Assembly (NCBI GenBank): GCA_034620365.1
Contig: JAQGEQ010000204.1
Coordinates: forward strand, 434,001 to 498,000
Source of the DNA: Pegea sp. RAD2-039
Taxonomy: Eukaryota > Chordata > Thaliacea > Salpida > Salpidae
Direction: 5' to 3'
Length of the DNA stretch: 64,000 nucleotides
A program made the translations under genes and the position numbers. The notes below the pieces were generated by a model, which was not told the DNA's origin, did no database searches, and saw only the letters and a program-made list of their open reading frames with translations. Shown one piece after another: positions 15,001 to 27,093 of the stretch (positions within the stretch are counted from its first letter, which is position 1; the number at the start of each line of letters is the position of its first letter).

Positions 15001-18000
15001 TTGTAACCCAGTTTCTTGTGGTGATGCTCCACAGATACAAAATGCTCTCATTTCTAGTAAGTGATAATTTTAGCCCTGAAAATAACAAATTTCAAACTTG
15101 AAAGTCAATTCAAGTTGATTTTTAAAAAACATTAAATTTATTTGATAAAAATCGAATTCACATGCAAGTTGTATACTTCAAATTAAACGATATAAATAAG
15201 AACCTCATCAAAGTTTGTTGATGTTTATTCACAGATAAGAAGTCAACATATATCTTTGAAGATGTAGTCACTTATATATGTGAGCCTGGTTATGAAATGA
15301 ATACTTCAGGATTGAAAACATGCTTAAGTTCCGGGCATTTTAGTGAAGAACCAGAAGTAATTTGCAACCCGGTATCGTGTGGACACCCAACAGTTCCCAT
15401 ATATGGTTTGTTCGTAACTTATGTCGATAATTTAGGTTAAATTATATGAAGTTGGTTTCCAAAAGTGATTAAAGTTGAATAATTTCAATCAGTATGCTAA
15501 ATAATTAAGTATACTTGTAAATAAATATAGACAAATTTCGGTTTGATTAATATTTTGAACATTTTAATTGTTATTTTAATGATTAATTATTTAATGTTCC
15601 CTCGCAACACCATGATATTACTATAATTTTTAATACTCAGGAATAGTTCAACCAAAAGCCAAAGATTTTACATATGGGGAGACATTTTCATTTTCATGTG
15701 AGCCTGGATTTAAATCAAGTCTCAATGAGGAAATTGCTGAAATAGCTTGTCAGGTATTCAACTTTGCTCATCATCATGAAACATTAGAAAGGAATTTTTA
15801 AACTCATATATTTCAAGTTTATTTACATTTTAGAATATTTTAAACACCTAAATTGTTCTTCATTTTACTTCACTAGGCTGATCGCAGTCTAACAGTTGAT
15901 CTTGAACAAGTGAAATGTATTCGAATAACTTGTGATGAAATACCCGAAACTCCACATTTGAATGTTATCACATCTCAATCACTACAAGTCGCTGCACATG
16001 AAGCAGAAGAAGTCTTAAGAAAGTTTGAATCTGTTTTAGAATTCACATGTGATGAAGGTTACATACTAACGGTAAACTAATTGTTTATATAAGTGTTATG
16101 CTTTGAACTTTTTTATATTCACTAATACACCAATAAATAAGTAGATTAAAAATTTATTGTTTATTTTTCAAGTAGCTAGCAAAGCATAATCTTGCTACTA
16201 TGTTTGTTTTATTATAGGGTAGTAAGCAACTTGTATGTGAAGCCGACGGCAAATATAATAAAGATGTTCCTAAATGTGATATCGTTATTTGTGGGAATGC
16301 AGAAACAATCAATAATGGAATGCCTATCTTACCTGGTGAGTATTTGCTACATAAGTTGCATACAATTTCTATTTAACATTGTGCAGTATTATAAATCTTC
16401 GAGTTTTTGTTAAGATCTCTGAGTAAAGCACAAACTTTTACAACAAAGTAGTTCGGTTGAGTTAACAAAACTATAGAAATTGATCTAAAAAACTCCTCTA
16501 TACTGAATAATAGCCCCTCAAGTAATGTCTTAAGGAGATCAGCTCAATAAAAAGAATGTAAATTTGGTAATGGAGATTTCTCTTGACTCGACATATGCCC
16601 TTATAGTAGCTACAATGTTGCTGAGAAATGAGCTTCTGATGAGGCTTAATGTTTATATCATCAAATTAGTACTAATAAATATCTCATGTAATTACGCAGT
16701 CAACCATTTACTTGTTAGTTATTGACCACAACAAATGCTGGAGTAAAACTCTGTTTTAGACACTGCTAAAAGGTTTTTGCTATTGCTACTTTCACTAAAT
16801 ACTAGGGTGAGTCAGTCCAAAAAAGATTTTTTTAGTAGAACGTTGCTCAAGAGACTTAATCGACAAATTAGTAAAAAGCAAGTTAAAATTACGTTTAAGT
16901 CGTGATTTATGAACAGCTCATTTTTAGAATTACAAAAGCACATTTAAAATTTCCTCCAAATAATTTCTAAAAATTGTTCGTAATAGTTTCGACGGTTTAT
17001 ACATTTGACGATGATGTATTATACACCTGCAATCCTGGATACAAGTTTACTGACTCTTCGAAGCTGTCAGCAAAGTGTACGTCTTCAGGATACTTTGAAG
17101 GAGTTGATTTGATAAATTGTGAACGAGTTTCTTGTGGAGAGCCGCCTTTATTTATTGAAAATGGTGAAGTTTCATATAAATATGAGGACACATTGTACGA
17201 AGGAGTCGTTACTTATACTTGTAATGAAGGGTAAACAAGCATAATTTTTCTATTATTTTTATAAATTCATTATTGATGGAAGGAGAGTTTATGTTTCTTT
17301 ATAATTATATTTTATTTAAGAATTATAATTATTATAGTTATTGGCTGCTTAAAAATTACTATAATTGTATCTGTGTTGATTTTTAGTTATTTTGAAATAT
17401 TTATTATAATTTGTTTAGATATGAGTTAGAGTCACCAGACAGCAGTTTCGTTATCTGTACAAGTACTGGAGTGTACGACAAGCCACCTCCAATTTGTCAA
17501 CGAATTTCATGTAAAGTGATTCCTGATGAGCAAGAAAGATGTCAGTTGAGATCGAGAATAACTTCTACTTTCAAACCTTTCATATTCTAAAACATATTTC
17601 ATCTATTTTTTTAGCTGATATACTCTGCGTTGGAAATAAGTATGAAGATACTTGTACGTTTGTTTGTGATGAAGGATTTCAACCTGTAGATCAAGAAGCG
17701 ATTGTTCAAGCAACTTGTCAGGTCAAATATCATTTCTTCATTAGAGTTACTAAATGTTTATTCCTTAAACCAAAATGGCTTTTATTATAGTCGGACGGCA
17801 CTTGGTCAAATGATCTGAGTACGTTGAAGTGTGAGGTGATTACATGTCCAGTGAGCAACATTCAGACCCCTCTAGTTGTCACTGATGTTTCTTCAAAATA
17901 CTCCTTAGAACAAACAGATGCCTATGGCACCACATTATCATTTGATTGTGTTGAAGGATACAATATTCAGGTTAGTATGATTTTGCAAAATGTAAACGAT

Positions 18001-21000
18001 TTATCAGAAAGTTTTTAATTTGACTTTGTTTAGGGAGTGAACCAAATACAGTGCCAACTAGATGGGCAATGGAGTGAGACATTCCCAACTTGCTCTCCAG
18101 TCGAGTGCCCATCTATCCCATTCGTTGCCAACACAGAAATTGGTGATTATCAATAAGTCTAATTATCAGTGAAAATAAGTTTCAACCCGCTTGTTTCAAA
18201 ATAATTATCATATTTAACTTTTGATCAACATTTAATTACTTTCAATTGACACAACTTTCAAACTTTAGAAAATGTTCGTCCTGTTTACGTTTATCGCGAT
18301 GTAGTCAACTATCAGTGCCTACCTGACTATGATCAAAAATCACCGACACTTCATAAAACTTGCCTAAGTGATGGGACATTTAGTGATGATGAAGTCATAT
18401 GCGAAAAACAACGCTGTCTAACATTACCACTAATTGCTCATAGCTACATTGAAGAAAGAGAATATAGTTACAAAGACGTAGCCCATGTTTATTGCGAACC
18501 AGGGTTAGTACCTAGCTGACAAACTTTTGATTATATTTGCATTTTCAATTTGTTTTATAAATCTCTGAAAACATGTCAACTAGTCGATAAATTATTATAA
18601 AATATTATTTCAGTTATGAACTTAATGGCGATGGAAATTTGGTTTGTAATCGTCAGGGAGATTTTGATATGAGTCCTGGTCTCTCATGTGAAAAAGTAAA
18701 ATGTGGGACTGCTCCAAACATCAGAAATGCTCATGTTACAAGTAATCTTTTCACATCTGATTTTTAATTTGTTTTGTATAAAATATGAAAGTTACTTTCT
18801 TTATCTACTTAAATATCCAATTAATATTTTAGCGCTGCTTTTTAAAATAATTTTTTCAAATCGTAAATATACCAAAATTAACAAAATAATTTCTTATTCA
18901 CAGATTTCCAAGCATCTTACGTTTATGGTGACATTGTAAACTATGAATGTGACGAAGGCTTTGAACCTGAAATCCCAACTGCTTCTGATTCGGTACTTTG
19001 TGCTATAAATGGAAGATTCGTTGAAGATGATATCAATAATATTCAATGTGTACAAATTCTATGTGCGCCAGTTCAGTCTGTCAGTCGGGGTGAGTTCTTT
19101 TATTCACTTGCATTATTTTTTATTTGAAACTTCTTATTTAACTTTTAATTTCCTCCATGAACTTAAAGGATTAACACAAATATATTTCAAATTTCAGCTG
19201 AGATTACATCTCTTGGTAATCGAACTATCGGATCATCAGTCACTGTGGCTTGCAACAAAGGTCATGAAATCAGAGCTGTTAGACAGAGCAGAGTTGACAT
19301 TGAATGCCTGGTTAGTTAATTAAATATCAGTTCAAGTGATATGTTTCGTATCATGTAAAAACGTTAAACTTTTTTCTTTCAATTTTTGAATCGATATGTA
19401 AATTAGTTTACTAAAATTTATAAACCAATGTATTTCTGATTGAGTTCTCCAAGAAAAAGTGCAATAATCGATATTTTAATAGGTTTCTGGATTATATTCT
19501 CTCGATCCAGCGGATTTGAGCTGTGATCCTGTCCAATGTTTACCACTCGATGAGCTCGACAACGGTCGACTAGATACATCGTTTGCAGTAGAAGCTACAA
19601 AAACTAAAACAAAAAGTGCAGTGAAAGGCTCAATTCAGCAAACACAAAACGAAGATCTATTCTACCCGTCGACAGTTTCATATCATTGCAACCCTGGATA
19701 TGTTCTTGTTGTCAGTAAACTTCTATAAAAATTACTACCTCTTATGATAGCTTCAAGAGCTTTTTTGCTCATATGATTTATTGCTTCTATTTAGGGAAAA
19801 ACTAAGCGAAGGTGCGGAGCAGATGGTACTTGGTCAGGAGACTCCCCTAAATGTAAAGTAATCGACTGTGGAAAACTTCCTAAGGTATTCAAAGGCGAAG
19901 TGATCGAACCTTACACGTAAGTAGCCAAAAGTCACAAATCTGTTATTAAATAGTATAATGATGTAAATAATTTTGTAGGTCGACAGTACATAGTGTTGCT
20001 GAGTACAAATGTGACGAAGGCTACAAGTTAAATAGTGAAGTGTCAACACGAACATGTTTAGAAACAGGCTCTTGGAGTGGTCGTCACTACTCTTGCTTCC
20101 GTTAGTAATTCCTTCATTTTTTCTTCAATGACTTACCTACAACTTTAATTTTAAAACAGCGGTTTCTTGCGGTAATCATCCAGCTGTGGAATATGGCTCT
20201 TTAACTCCTGATATTGCCATAACGTTTGGACGTTCAGTTATCATCACTTGTAACTACGGTTATAAGCCAGTTGGTGACACTAAGCGGTAAGCATTTCATG
20301 TTTATTACCTTAAAAATTATTCAAACGAAGATGAAATTTTTTTGAATATTTTGATTTTATTTAAGAATATTCTTTTTTTTAGTAATTGTCAGGCGAATGG
20401 CTCTTTTACTGGAACTTTTAAAGGCTGTCAACCAGTGAGTTGTGGACAGCATCCAGTTGTAGAAAATGCAGAATTGAGTACTGAGAATGAATTACTTTTT
20501 GAAGAGGAAGTTACGATAACTTGTCTTTACAACCAAGAGTCAAGTTAGTAACAAACTTTTAGTCAAATGAAAGATCTAAAATTTGCTTTCACTTCTTGAA
20601 GCCATTATATTTAACATCTTTACATAATCTAGCTCAGACAAGACGAACGTGTGGTGCAGATGGACAATTTAATGGAGACTTGTTAGACTGTTTGAATGTA
20701 CCTGCAGCACCACCACTTCCTACAGATTGCTATCCACCAAACCTTGAAGGACGTGATATGATGGTAAATATTTGATAAAAGCTCACAAATTCTTACTTTA
20801 AGAATTTACTGCAGATTATTAATGAACAAAACACTTATGCAAATGGTTCAGTTATAAATTTCCGTTGCGTTGATGGCTTCCGGCCTTGTAAGGCAGATAT
20901 GACAGCAACATGTTTAAATAGAACATGGAGCTCTTTGCCTTCATGTAAAGGTAAACTTAAACTTCTTGATAGTTTCACAAATTTATATATTTATTTAAAT

Positions 21001-21379
21001 TCTTTTTGTTTCTAGGAATTTGTAGCCCTCCGTGTCTAAACAAAGGAAAATGTACTAGATCAGGGAAATGTCAATGCCCATCAGGCTGGACTGGTCCACG
21101 TTGTAGTCGACCTATTTGTATTTTGCCTTGTTTGAACTCAGGGAGATGTGTTGCCCCTTTCAAATGCGCCTGTATAGATGGTTGGGCAGGTAGCAGATGC
21201 TCCAAGGGTTAGTTTGTGACTACATTCTCATATTTCTTAATTTTAACTAAACTATTTTTGCAGCTATGTGTAATCCAGAATGTAAGAATGGTGGACAATG
21301 TGTAGAGCCGAACAAATGCCTGTGTCCATTTGGTTACAATTCAGCTGATTGTTCAAAATATTTATTTGGTTTATGGTGA
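1..21379 (+). CDS. Giant secreted multi-CCP (sushi) / EGF protein, SVEP1-like C-terminal portion (5' partial)
   Basis: The 69 exons run in one frame to a TGA at 21377-21379 and give about 4130 residues here; the 5' end lies outside the window. First exons are 1-161, 344-505, 638-814, 1058-1255; last are 20815-20950, 21016-21207, 21264-21379. About 60 CCP modules repeat the four-cysteine pattern with C-x-P-V-S-C-G junctions, C-D-E-G-Y turns and a Trp before the last Cys (for example 414-723, 1870-2270, 11585-11964, 20095-20428). A non-CCP stretch with Ser-Gly motifs interrupts them (about 7720-9020). Three EGF-like modules and the short tail LFGLW end the protein, with no membrane segment or GPI signal, so it is probably secreted extracellular matrix. 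Long CCP runs followed by terminal EGFs are known from SVEP1/polydom, but orthology needs the missing N-terminus (VWA, pentraxin). CCP modules usually mediate protein binding, as in complement regulators and adhesion proteins. Confidence 0.93.
7720..9030 (+). other. Non-CCP linker exons with probable glycosaminoglycan attachment motifs
   Basis: Exons 7899-8000, 8152-8262 and 8740-8850 of the giant CCP gene (102, 111 and 111 bp, all flanked by phase 1 introns) lack the CCP pattern. The first encodes a Pro/Glu/Ala stretch with a repeated PEAL motif. The second starts EELGSGGSGSN and the third EEVGSGSGNY, so the last two look like a duplicated exon. Acidic residues just before Ser-Gly dipeptides are the classic context for xylosylation and chondroitin or heparan sulfate attachment. 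The CCP before the linker (7442-7719) loses its last cysteine, and a basic, Cys-containing segment (KRRKCF, from 8955) leads into the next CCP. The motifs are seen; the glycan modification is inferred. Confidence 0.6.
21016..21379 (+). other. Three C-terminal EGF-like modules of the CCP protein
   Basis: Exons 21016-21207 and 21264-21379 encode three short EGF-like modules of about 32 residues. Each shows C-x3-C-x-N-x-G-x-C-x(5)-C-x-C-x(5-8)-C, with the G-W-T-G-P-R-C or G-W-A-G-S-R-C ending in the first two. There is no calcium-binding D-x-D/N signature before the first cysteine. The compact form resembles EGFs of SVEP1, tenascin and teneurin. The frame ends four codons after the sequence SKY with TGG TGA. 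Confidence 0.88.
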
Positions 21380-21442
21380 TATTGAAATAATGTATTTCTT
21401 TTATCGTATGTTTAATGGATTTCCTACTCGTTTATAATTTTC

Positions 21443-21448
21443 AATAAA
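21443..21448 (+). terminator. Poly(A) signal of the CCP/EGF gene
   Basis: A canonical AATAAA lies 64 bases after the stop codon and is followed by T-rich and GT-containing sequence. It marks the probable 3' end of the long plus-strand transcript. Confidence 0.7.
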
Positions 21449-22269
21449 TATATCAGCATCAATTTATTGTCATTATATCAGCTCTTTCACAGAGTAAGCA
21501 GCAGAAAAGGCTTTACTGATATATTATCATATGAACTTTCTTACTTATAATTTTGCAAAGTGCTTCAATACTTAAATTTTTTGATGGAAAATTGCAAATA
21601 AATTAAGTTTTAAAGTAGTTAAAAAAGGCTTTCCTGTTTGTTTGATTCAAACATAAGAGAAGAATTTATTAATAATTTTGTAAAGTATTAACCATAAATA
21701 GTTTTATTTAAAATTTATAGAGAACAAATATTTAAAGAAGAATTCGGATTTCAAACTAAAGAAACATATACTTCCAAAAACGACAATTCCAAAACTCATA
21801 AAACATTTTTAAATAAGTTGTTGATTTCTGCTAGCGAAAGTTAACTTGAAGGTAACTGAGCGAAATTATATTTCTTTACAAATTGCTTTTTAGTTTTTTA
21901 TGACGATATTTAAAATTAATTAAATTTCTGCAAATAAAAATATTATTATCAATAACTCAATGAGAATTATCTGAGATAAACAAATGATTTAGAAAAACAA
22001 TTTTTTTATTATTTGTAATTAATTGTTGGTAATAATCAAATCTTTCCAATTTTCTCTAAATAAGAGTTTTTCAGAAAAAATATTTTCTTTACAGGGTTCA
22101 ATTAGTTTTCGAGAAATCTTTGGATATAAGAGAAGTTTTTAAAGTCAACTTTAGTAACCAAAATAAATTACGAATTAATTTCAACAAACTTTTAAACATG
22201 ACACTTTCAATAAATAATTAAAATTAAAAGAAAAGTAGAAAAATAAAGATGACTTTTGATTCAAAAACA
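21449..22269. other. Intergenic spacer between convergent genes
   Basis: AT-rich sequence between the 3' end of the CCP/EGF gene and the 3' end of the DDX54-like gene. I see no coding exon, tRNA or repeat family here on either strand. Confidence 0.6.
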
Positions 22270-22275
22270 TTTATT
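22270..22275 (-). terminator. Poly(A) signal of the DDX54-like gene
   Basis: TTTATT on the plus strand reads AATAAA on the minus strand, about 140 bases downstream of the DDX54-like stop codon. It is the nearest canonical signal. Confidence 0.5.
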
Positions 22276-22414
22276 CACTAAACAAATACATAAATAATTC
22301 TGATTAATTTGCAAGCGCTTGATGAACGCTTAAACTAATTATTTAGTTTAATTGCAAATAAATTCCCATTGAAATGAAAAATAAGTTTTTGAAAAGCATT
22401 TTTCATAAAGTTTC

Positions 22415-25400
22415 TTATCTTCGTCCTCTAAAGTTAACTGATCCTCCTCTTCCACGTGATCCTCCTCTGCCAGAAAAGCTTCCTCTTCCACGTGATCCTC
22501 CTCTGCCAGAAAAGCTTCCTCTTCCACGTGATCCTCCTCTGCCAGAGAAACTTCCTCTTCCACGTGATCCTCCTCTTTCAGATGATCTTTCTCCACCGCG
22601 TGAACCTCCTCTTGATCCACCTCTACCTCGGGATTTCTTTTCTTCATCTAGGCGTCTTTGTTTGAGAATCTGTTCTGGACGCTTCAGTTCTGATTTCTGC
22701 TGAGAAGATTTCTTCTTCCATCGCTTGTTGTTTACTCCGGACATTCCTGAGCGGAAATCTGCAACAGAAAGTTTCGAGAAGATTCTTTCAATCAACTATT
22801 AGCAAAAACCTTTCTTCGTCGACAAATTATCTTCATCACTACTTCCATCATTTTTGTGATTACTTTGATCATCTATTTTTGATTTCTTTTTCCATTCTTG
22901 GTAAAGATTCTTCTTGTACGAGCTAGAGATCACCGCACCACTTTCAGTCACTATTTTCTTCTTGTTATTTCTAGTACCAAGATCTTGAGCGTTGACGTAT
23001 TTCTTTCGCTTTTTATCCCAAACTTTTTGTTGAGTTCTTTGTTTTCTTAACTAAAAGATTTGAAGCTAGTCAATAAGATTTGATAAAAGAAAATTATTTA
23101 GAAGTTCTGTTTTTATTTGTAGTGAAGTTTATACTTGAATTTGAACAGAGAAAACAAACTACAGACCTCTTTGTCCTCATCTCCTAAGAGATCAAATGAA
23201 ACTGTGGCAGCATCTTTGTAAAAATTGGTTTGCTTTGTACTTATGCTATATCTGTAAATAAAAGTTTAAAGTTACTGATTCAAAAATCAAATTACTATAT
23301 TATGCGACGCGGCCCTATGGCCTAATGGAGAAGGCGCCAGCCTCCGGAGCTGGAGATTGTGGGTTCGAGTCCCACTAGGGTCGTATTTTTTTAATCAATT
23401 TTTGTATATTGCTAAGTATTTTTCAATAGTTTAAAGAATAATTAAACTTTTTAAATAACTTTAGAGTTAAATTTTTATACTTTTTTTACAAGTTCTAATT
23501 TCACAAGAAGATCGCAGAATCTTAATCGATTAGCACAAAAATATGTACTTCGCATTCAACCGCCTACTAACCACGAGACCAGCAGGTTTCTCAGCGAAAC
23601 AACTCTATATCGGAATGTACCAGTACCAATATGTTGATAAGAAACAACACAAGGCTATCTGACATCCTTAAACTGAATGAAAAGAAAAGCGAGCAAAGCC
23701 AGGTTCGAACCCAGACACTACTAGTAAAAGGCTTTTACACGCCATTCGACTTATAGTGTGAACCACGAAGGAAATTTGATGTTAAGCATAATTTGTAAAT
23801 TTATAACTTTCAACAAATATATAAAAGGATATAACTTTATAATAATTTCTCGATTGTTACATACTCTTCAATAAACTGATATTTTGTACTAAGTACTCGG
23901 CTTAATTTAACACTGATTATAAACACGGATGATGCTGATAACTTCACATACCCTTGCTCAGAACGGTGATCTTTTGGTTTGTAACTGATATAGTTTTGCT
24001 CATCTTTAAAATCTTCTGTTTTTTGCTTCTTTGTGGCGCTATCCCCAACAACATAAGAATTAGAACGCTTTTTGGAGTTCTTAGACATTCTTTTTGCTTC
24101 TGTTTCAAGTGTTGGTCGGATTATTTTGGAGAAAGAGTCCTGATAAAAAGTCTTGTAAGTCAAATAATGTTGAAAATCTACAAACAACTGACTTTCATTT
24201 CATCATCAGCTATTTCTGTTCCTTTAATCTTCGGTAAATCATGCGAAGTAGATAAATCGTTTATATCAGATCTGAATAAACACAAATATCATCTTCAATC
24301 ACGAGTAGTTGTTAAACAAATCAGATTTTTTTCTGTATGTATCGTATCTGATTTTTCATGATTTTTTGACATGATAAACCAATCTAAACACAATTTTTCT
24401 GTTGGAAGATTTTAGTGACTAGACATATACATCTCAAATATGCCAGGGTATCATACTTCCATCAAAAGTTCAATTTCTAAAACTAATAAATAAATCTTTA
24501 CCTGATTTTGTCTAATTTTTCGTTATGTTTTTCAACAGCATTTTTAGTTTTAACACGAAATTGTTTAATTGTTGAAATGATTTCATTATTCTTTGTTGCA
24601 GTCACTTCAAATATAGTCTGAAAAATATTTGATAAATTCTTTATATCGAAATGAAAAGAGAAGTTCGTACCCGTTTACATTTATAGTTTTTCAACGATTC
24701 CATCATCTTTTGTCGTCCCTTTTCTTTTGGGCTAATGAACCTCGCTGAAAAAAAAATCATTTACAATAAAATCAACTTCTATAAAGTCAAACAGCTTCCA
24801 ACAAAGTAATTAAATTTAAAAACAATCGCAAGAAGATTCAGAAAGATCAGAATCTTAGAATAAATACTGACCATAAAGAGGATGAATAAAAATATCTGTG
24901 ACTTGAAGATGTTCTTTTGATCTGGAAATAGATTCGGTCGAAGCCGCTTTCCGAGAACGCAAATAATGACTGAAAAATGATAATTTGAGAGTTTGCAGAG
25001 GTAAAGAAAGATGTCAACTAACCGATAAGCTCGAGTAGCAACTTCTTCTAAACTTTTCACTTCAGTATCTTGACGGAGCAAGTTATAAGTGTCCCGCGCA
25101 GATTGTAGACAAGAGGAGGCAACTTTACCATAAACTGAATCCGCAACTATTATAACGAAATATTTTATCAACAAATTTAAGTGAACATTTTTTGTAGGAA
25201 TTATTTTAGATAACATTGATATGAAATTAAATTCGGAACTGTTTGTGAATTTCTGTCCTCATAAACTTGACTTTAGTTTAAAAGGTTCTCATGTCACATA
25301 TTAATATCGGAAGATATAAGCGAGGAAAACTGAAAACTGTGATTCAGTGACAGCTGCTTATCTTCCTAGGTAAAAAAATCATCAAAACCACCTTCTTCAT

Positions 25401-27069
25401 AAGACTTTCCTTCTTCAGCAAAAATCAGAGGTCTTCCAAGGAATAGATGAAGATCAATGACATAAGGAAGCTCATCATTTGATACTAACGAGTAAGCAGC
25501 ACCAATACGACCAGCTCTAGCAACACGACCTATTTCATCTTTATTAGCAACCAGCAACCAAACCATATCTACCACTAACCAACACGATGAACAAATAGCT
25601 TTGGTTCTCCAGGAAAATTGAAGTTAACCACGTTATCAAGCATGGGAATATCGATACCACGAGCAGCAACGTCGGTCACAACTAAAATGCGAACTTGCTT
25701 GCCACGAAATTTACGAATATTTTCTTTCCTTGCTTCTTGATCTAAACTACTGTAAGCGTATGTACATGGAATGTCGCATTTGGTCAGCAGCTGAAAGTAT
25801 GGAAGCAAAAATAAGTTTTTGTAAAACACATATTTAAAAACAAGATGTATTGCAGTAGAAAATTAAAGATTACCTCCTTAACATATTCAACATGATGCTT
25901 GGTTGCCACAAAGATCATGGTTTGATGCAAAGGATGGAATACTTCATTGAGGAGATGAAGCAACGCCGGAAACTTCTCTTGTGTACGAAGATGCAAAAAC
26001 CCGAGCTAAGAAAGTTTCAAATAAAATCAACTTTTTACTGAATGTAAAATTCGAACCTTAAGTTTGTCACTCAATTTGAAGTCTACATCCAGTCTCACAA
26101 GAGTAGGATCATTTAGTTTGGCTTTTGCAAATTCACACAATTGTTTTGGCATCGTGGCAGAAAATAGAAGAGTTTGCCGCTCATCTGGGATTCGATTTAA
26201 GATCTCATTTAATTGATCCTGAAATCCAAGCTCAAAAAGTCTAAAAATATATGATGTAAAATAAAAGAAAATAAAGGAAACATGAGTACCTGTCAGCTTC
26301 GTCAAATACTGCAATTTCTACACAGTTAAGACGAAATTCCATCTCAACAAGAATGTGAGCAAGTCTTCCTGGAGTTGCAATGATGATATCAGGATTTTGA
26401 TGCATGCTAGCAAACTGCTGATCCATACCATCACCCCCAAGTATAAGCGCAGTTTTTAATCCAGTGAACTTTCCAATCTGTAAACGAATAAAAAGAAGAA
26501 ATTAAAAAACTAATCCAGAATTGTTGATTAAAACACTAACTTCACAAATGAACTTGAATGTTTGCATTGCTAGTTCTCTAGTAGGAGACAGTAGTAAAGC
26601 TCTTGTACCAACTTGATTGGGTGTTTTTAACCTCTCAAACATAGGTATGAGAAACGCAGCTGTTTTACCACTACCTGTACGTGCCATGGCAGCTAAATCT
26701 TTACCTTGCAGTGCAAGAGGAATACACTAAAGAGATAAGAGATTACTAAAACAGTTAATTTTCAAACGTTGTCTACCAACTTTTCGTTGAATTGGAGTTG
26801 GAAGTTTGTAGCCTTTTCTCTTTATGCCTTTAAAAACATTTGGAGAAAGTCCTGAAAATGAAAGAGTTTGAAATACAATACTTGCAACCAAACAGATGAA
26901 AACTAAACGGTATAAAATGTATAAGAGTTGTACCCATAGATTGGAAACAACCAGACTTGTTTTTTTTTCTGTTGATATCTGCAACCATCTTCCTCGTATT
27001 TAAGTCTCCTTCAGATTCATATCCCGTGTCCAAAAGTGACACAATATCTGTAGGATCGATCTTTGGCAT
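22415..27069 (-). CDS. DDX54: DEAD-box RNA helicase, DDX54/Dbp10 family
   Basis: Seventeen exons encode 864 residues: 27069-26934, 26851-26781, 26726-26541, 26477-26290, 26240-26057, 26005-25874, 25790-25580, 25529-25392, 25146-25023, 24969-24872, 24744-24671, 24617-24502, 24271-24193, 24139-23952, 23251-23167, 23050-22810, 22758-22415. Helicase motifs in order: Q motif with PTPIQRK (63-69), ARTGSGKT (84-91), PTREL, ATPGRL, DEAD (190-193), SAT (221-223), HRVGR (367-371). Family-specific stretches point to DDX54/Dbp10 and not DDX27: FQSMGL before the Q motif, VFVATKHH-like [17 protein letters not shown] after the core, [24 protein letters not shown], and [13 protein letters not shown] near the end. 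In this family the protein is nucleolar and acts in 60S subunit assembly. The length fits human DDX54 (about 880). An in-frame ATG eight codons upstream (27093) is an alternative start. The C-terminus (about 794-864) is Arg-Gly rich. Confidence 0.95.
22446..22578 (-). repeat. 36-bp tandem repeat coding the RG-rich tail of DDX54
   Basis: About 3.7 nearly identical 36-bp units lie inside the last exon. Each encodes 12 residues of the type [12 protein letters not shown] on the minus strand. Two units are identical and the others differ by one to a few bases, which suggests recent expansion. Unrelated RGG/RGS codons continue on the 5' side of the array. Confidence 0.85.
23311..23383 (+). tRNA. 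tRNA-Arg (anticodon CCG)
   Basis: A 73-base cloverleaf without intron. The acceptor stem GGCCCTA pairs with TAGGGTC (one G-T wobble), discriminator G. The anticodon stem CCAGC/GCTGG closes the loop CTCCGGA, giving anticodon CCG. The A box is TGGCCTAATGG and the B box GGTTCGAGTCC. A run of seven T starts two bases after the end and would terminate RNA polymerase III. The gene sits antisense inside the DDX54 intron 23252-23951. All paired positions are intact, so it is probably functional. Confidence 0.95.
23689..23767 (-). repeat. Degenerate tRNA-like or tRNA-derived SINE relic
   Basis: On the minus strand a perfect B-box-like GGTTCGAACC sits in a T-arm context (CTGGGTTCGAACCTGG) and is preceded by AGTCGAATGGCG, which resembles an A box. 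The would-be anticodon and acceptor stems do not fold properly, so this is not a working tRNA. It lies in the same DDX54 intron as the intact tRNA-Arg but is not a copy of it. Confidence 0.35.
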
Positions 27070-27093
27070 CTTGAATTCTTGTTTGTAATTCAA

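Noticed and set aside
22446..22578. Regular repeat units that could suggest a CRISPR-like array
   Set aside because: The units are contiguous without spacers and lie inside a coding exon of an animal gene.
22374..22703. Plus-strand proline/leucine-rich repeat frame and a second minus frame rich in acidic residues
   Set aside because: Both are shadows of the DDX54 RG-repeat tail; the 36-bp period keeps all frames open.
23954..24361. 135-codon plus-strand frame with hydrophobic segments
   Set aside because: It is antisense to DDX54 exons 13 and 14, whose minus-strand reading matches the family.
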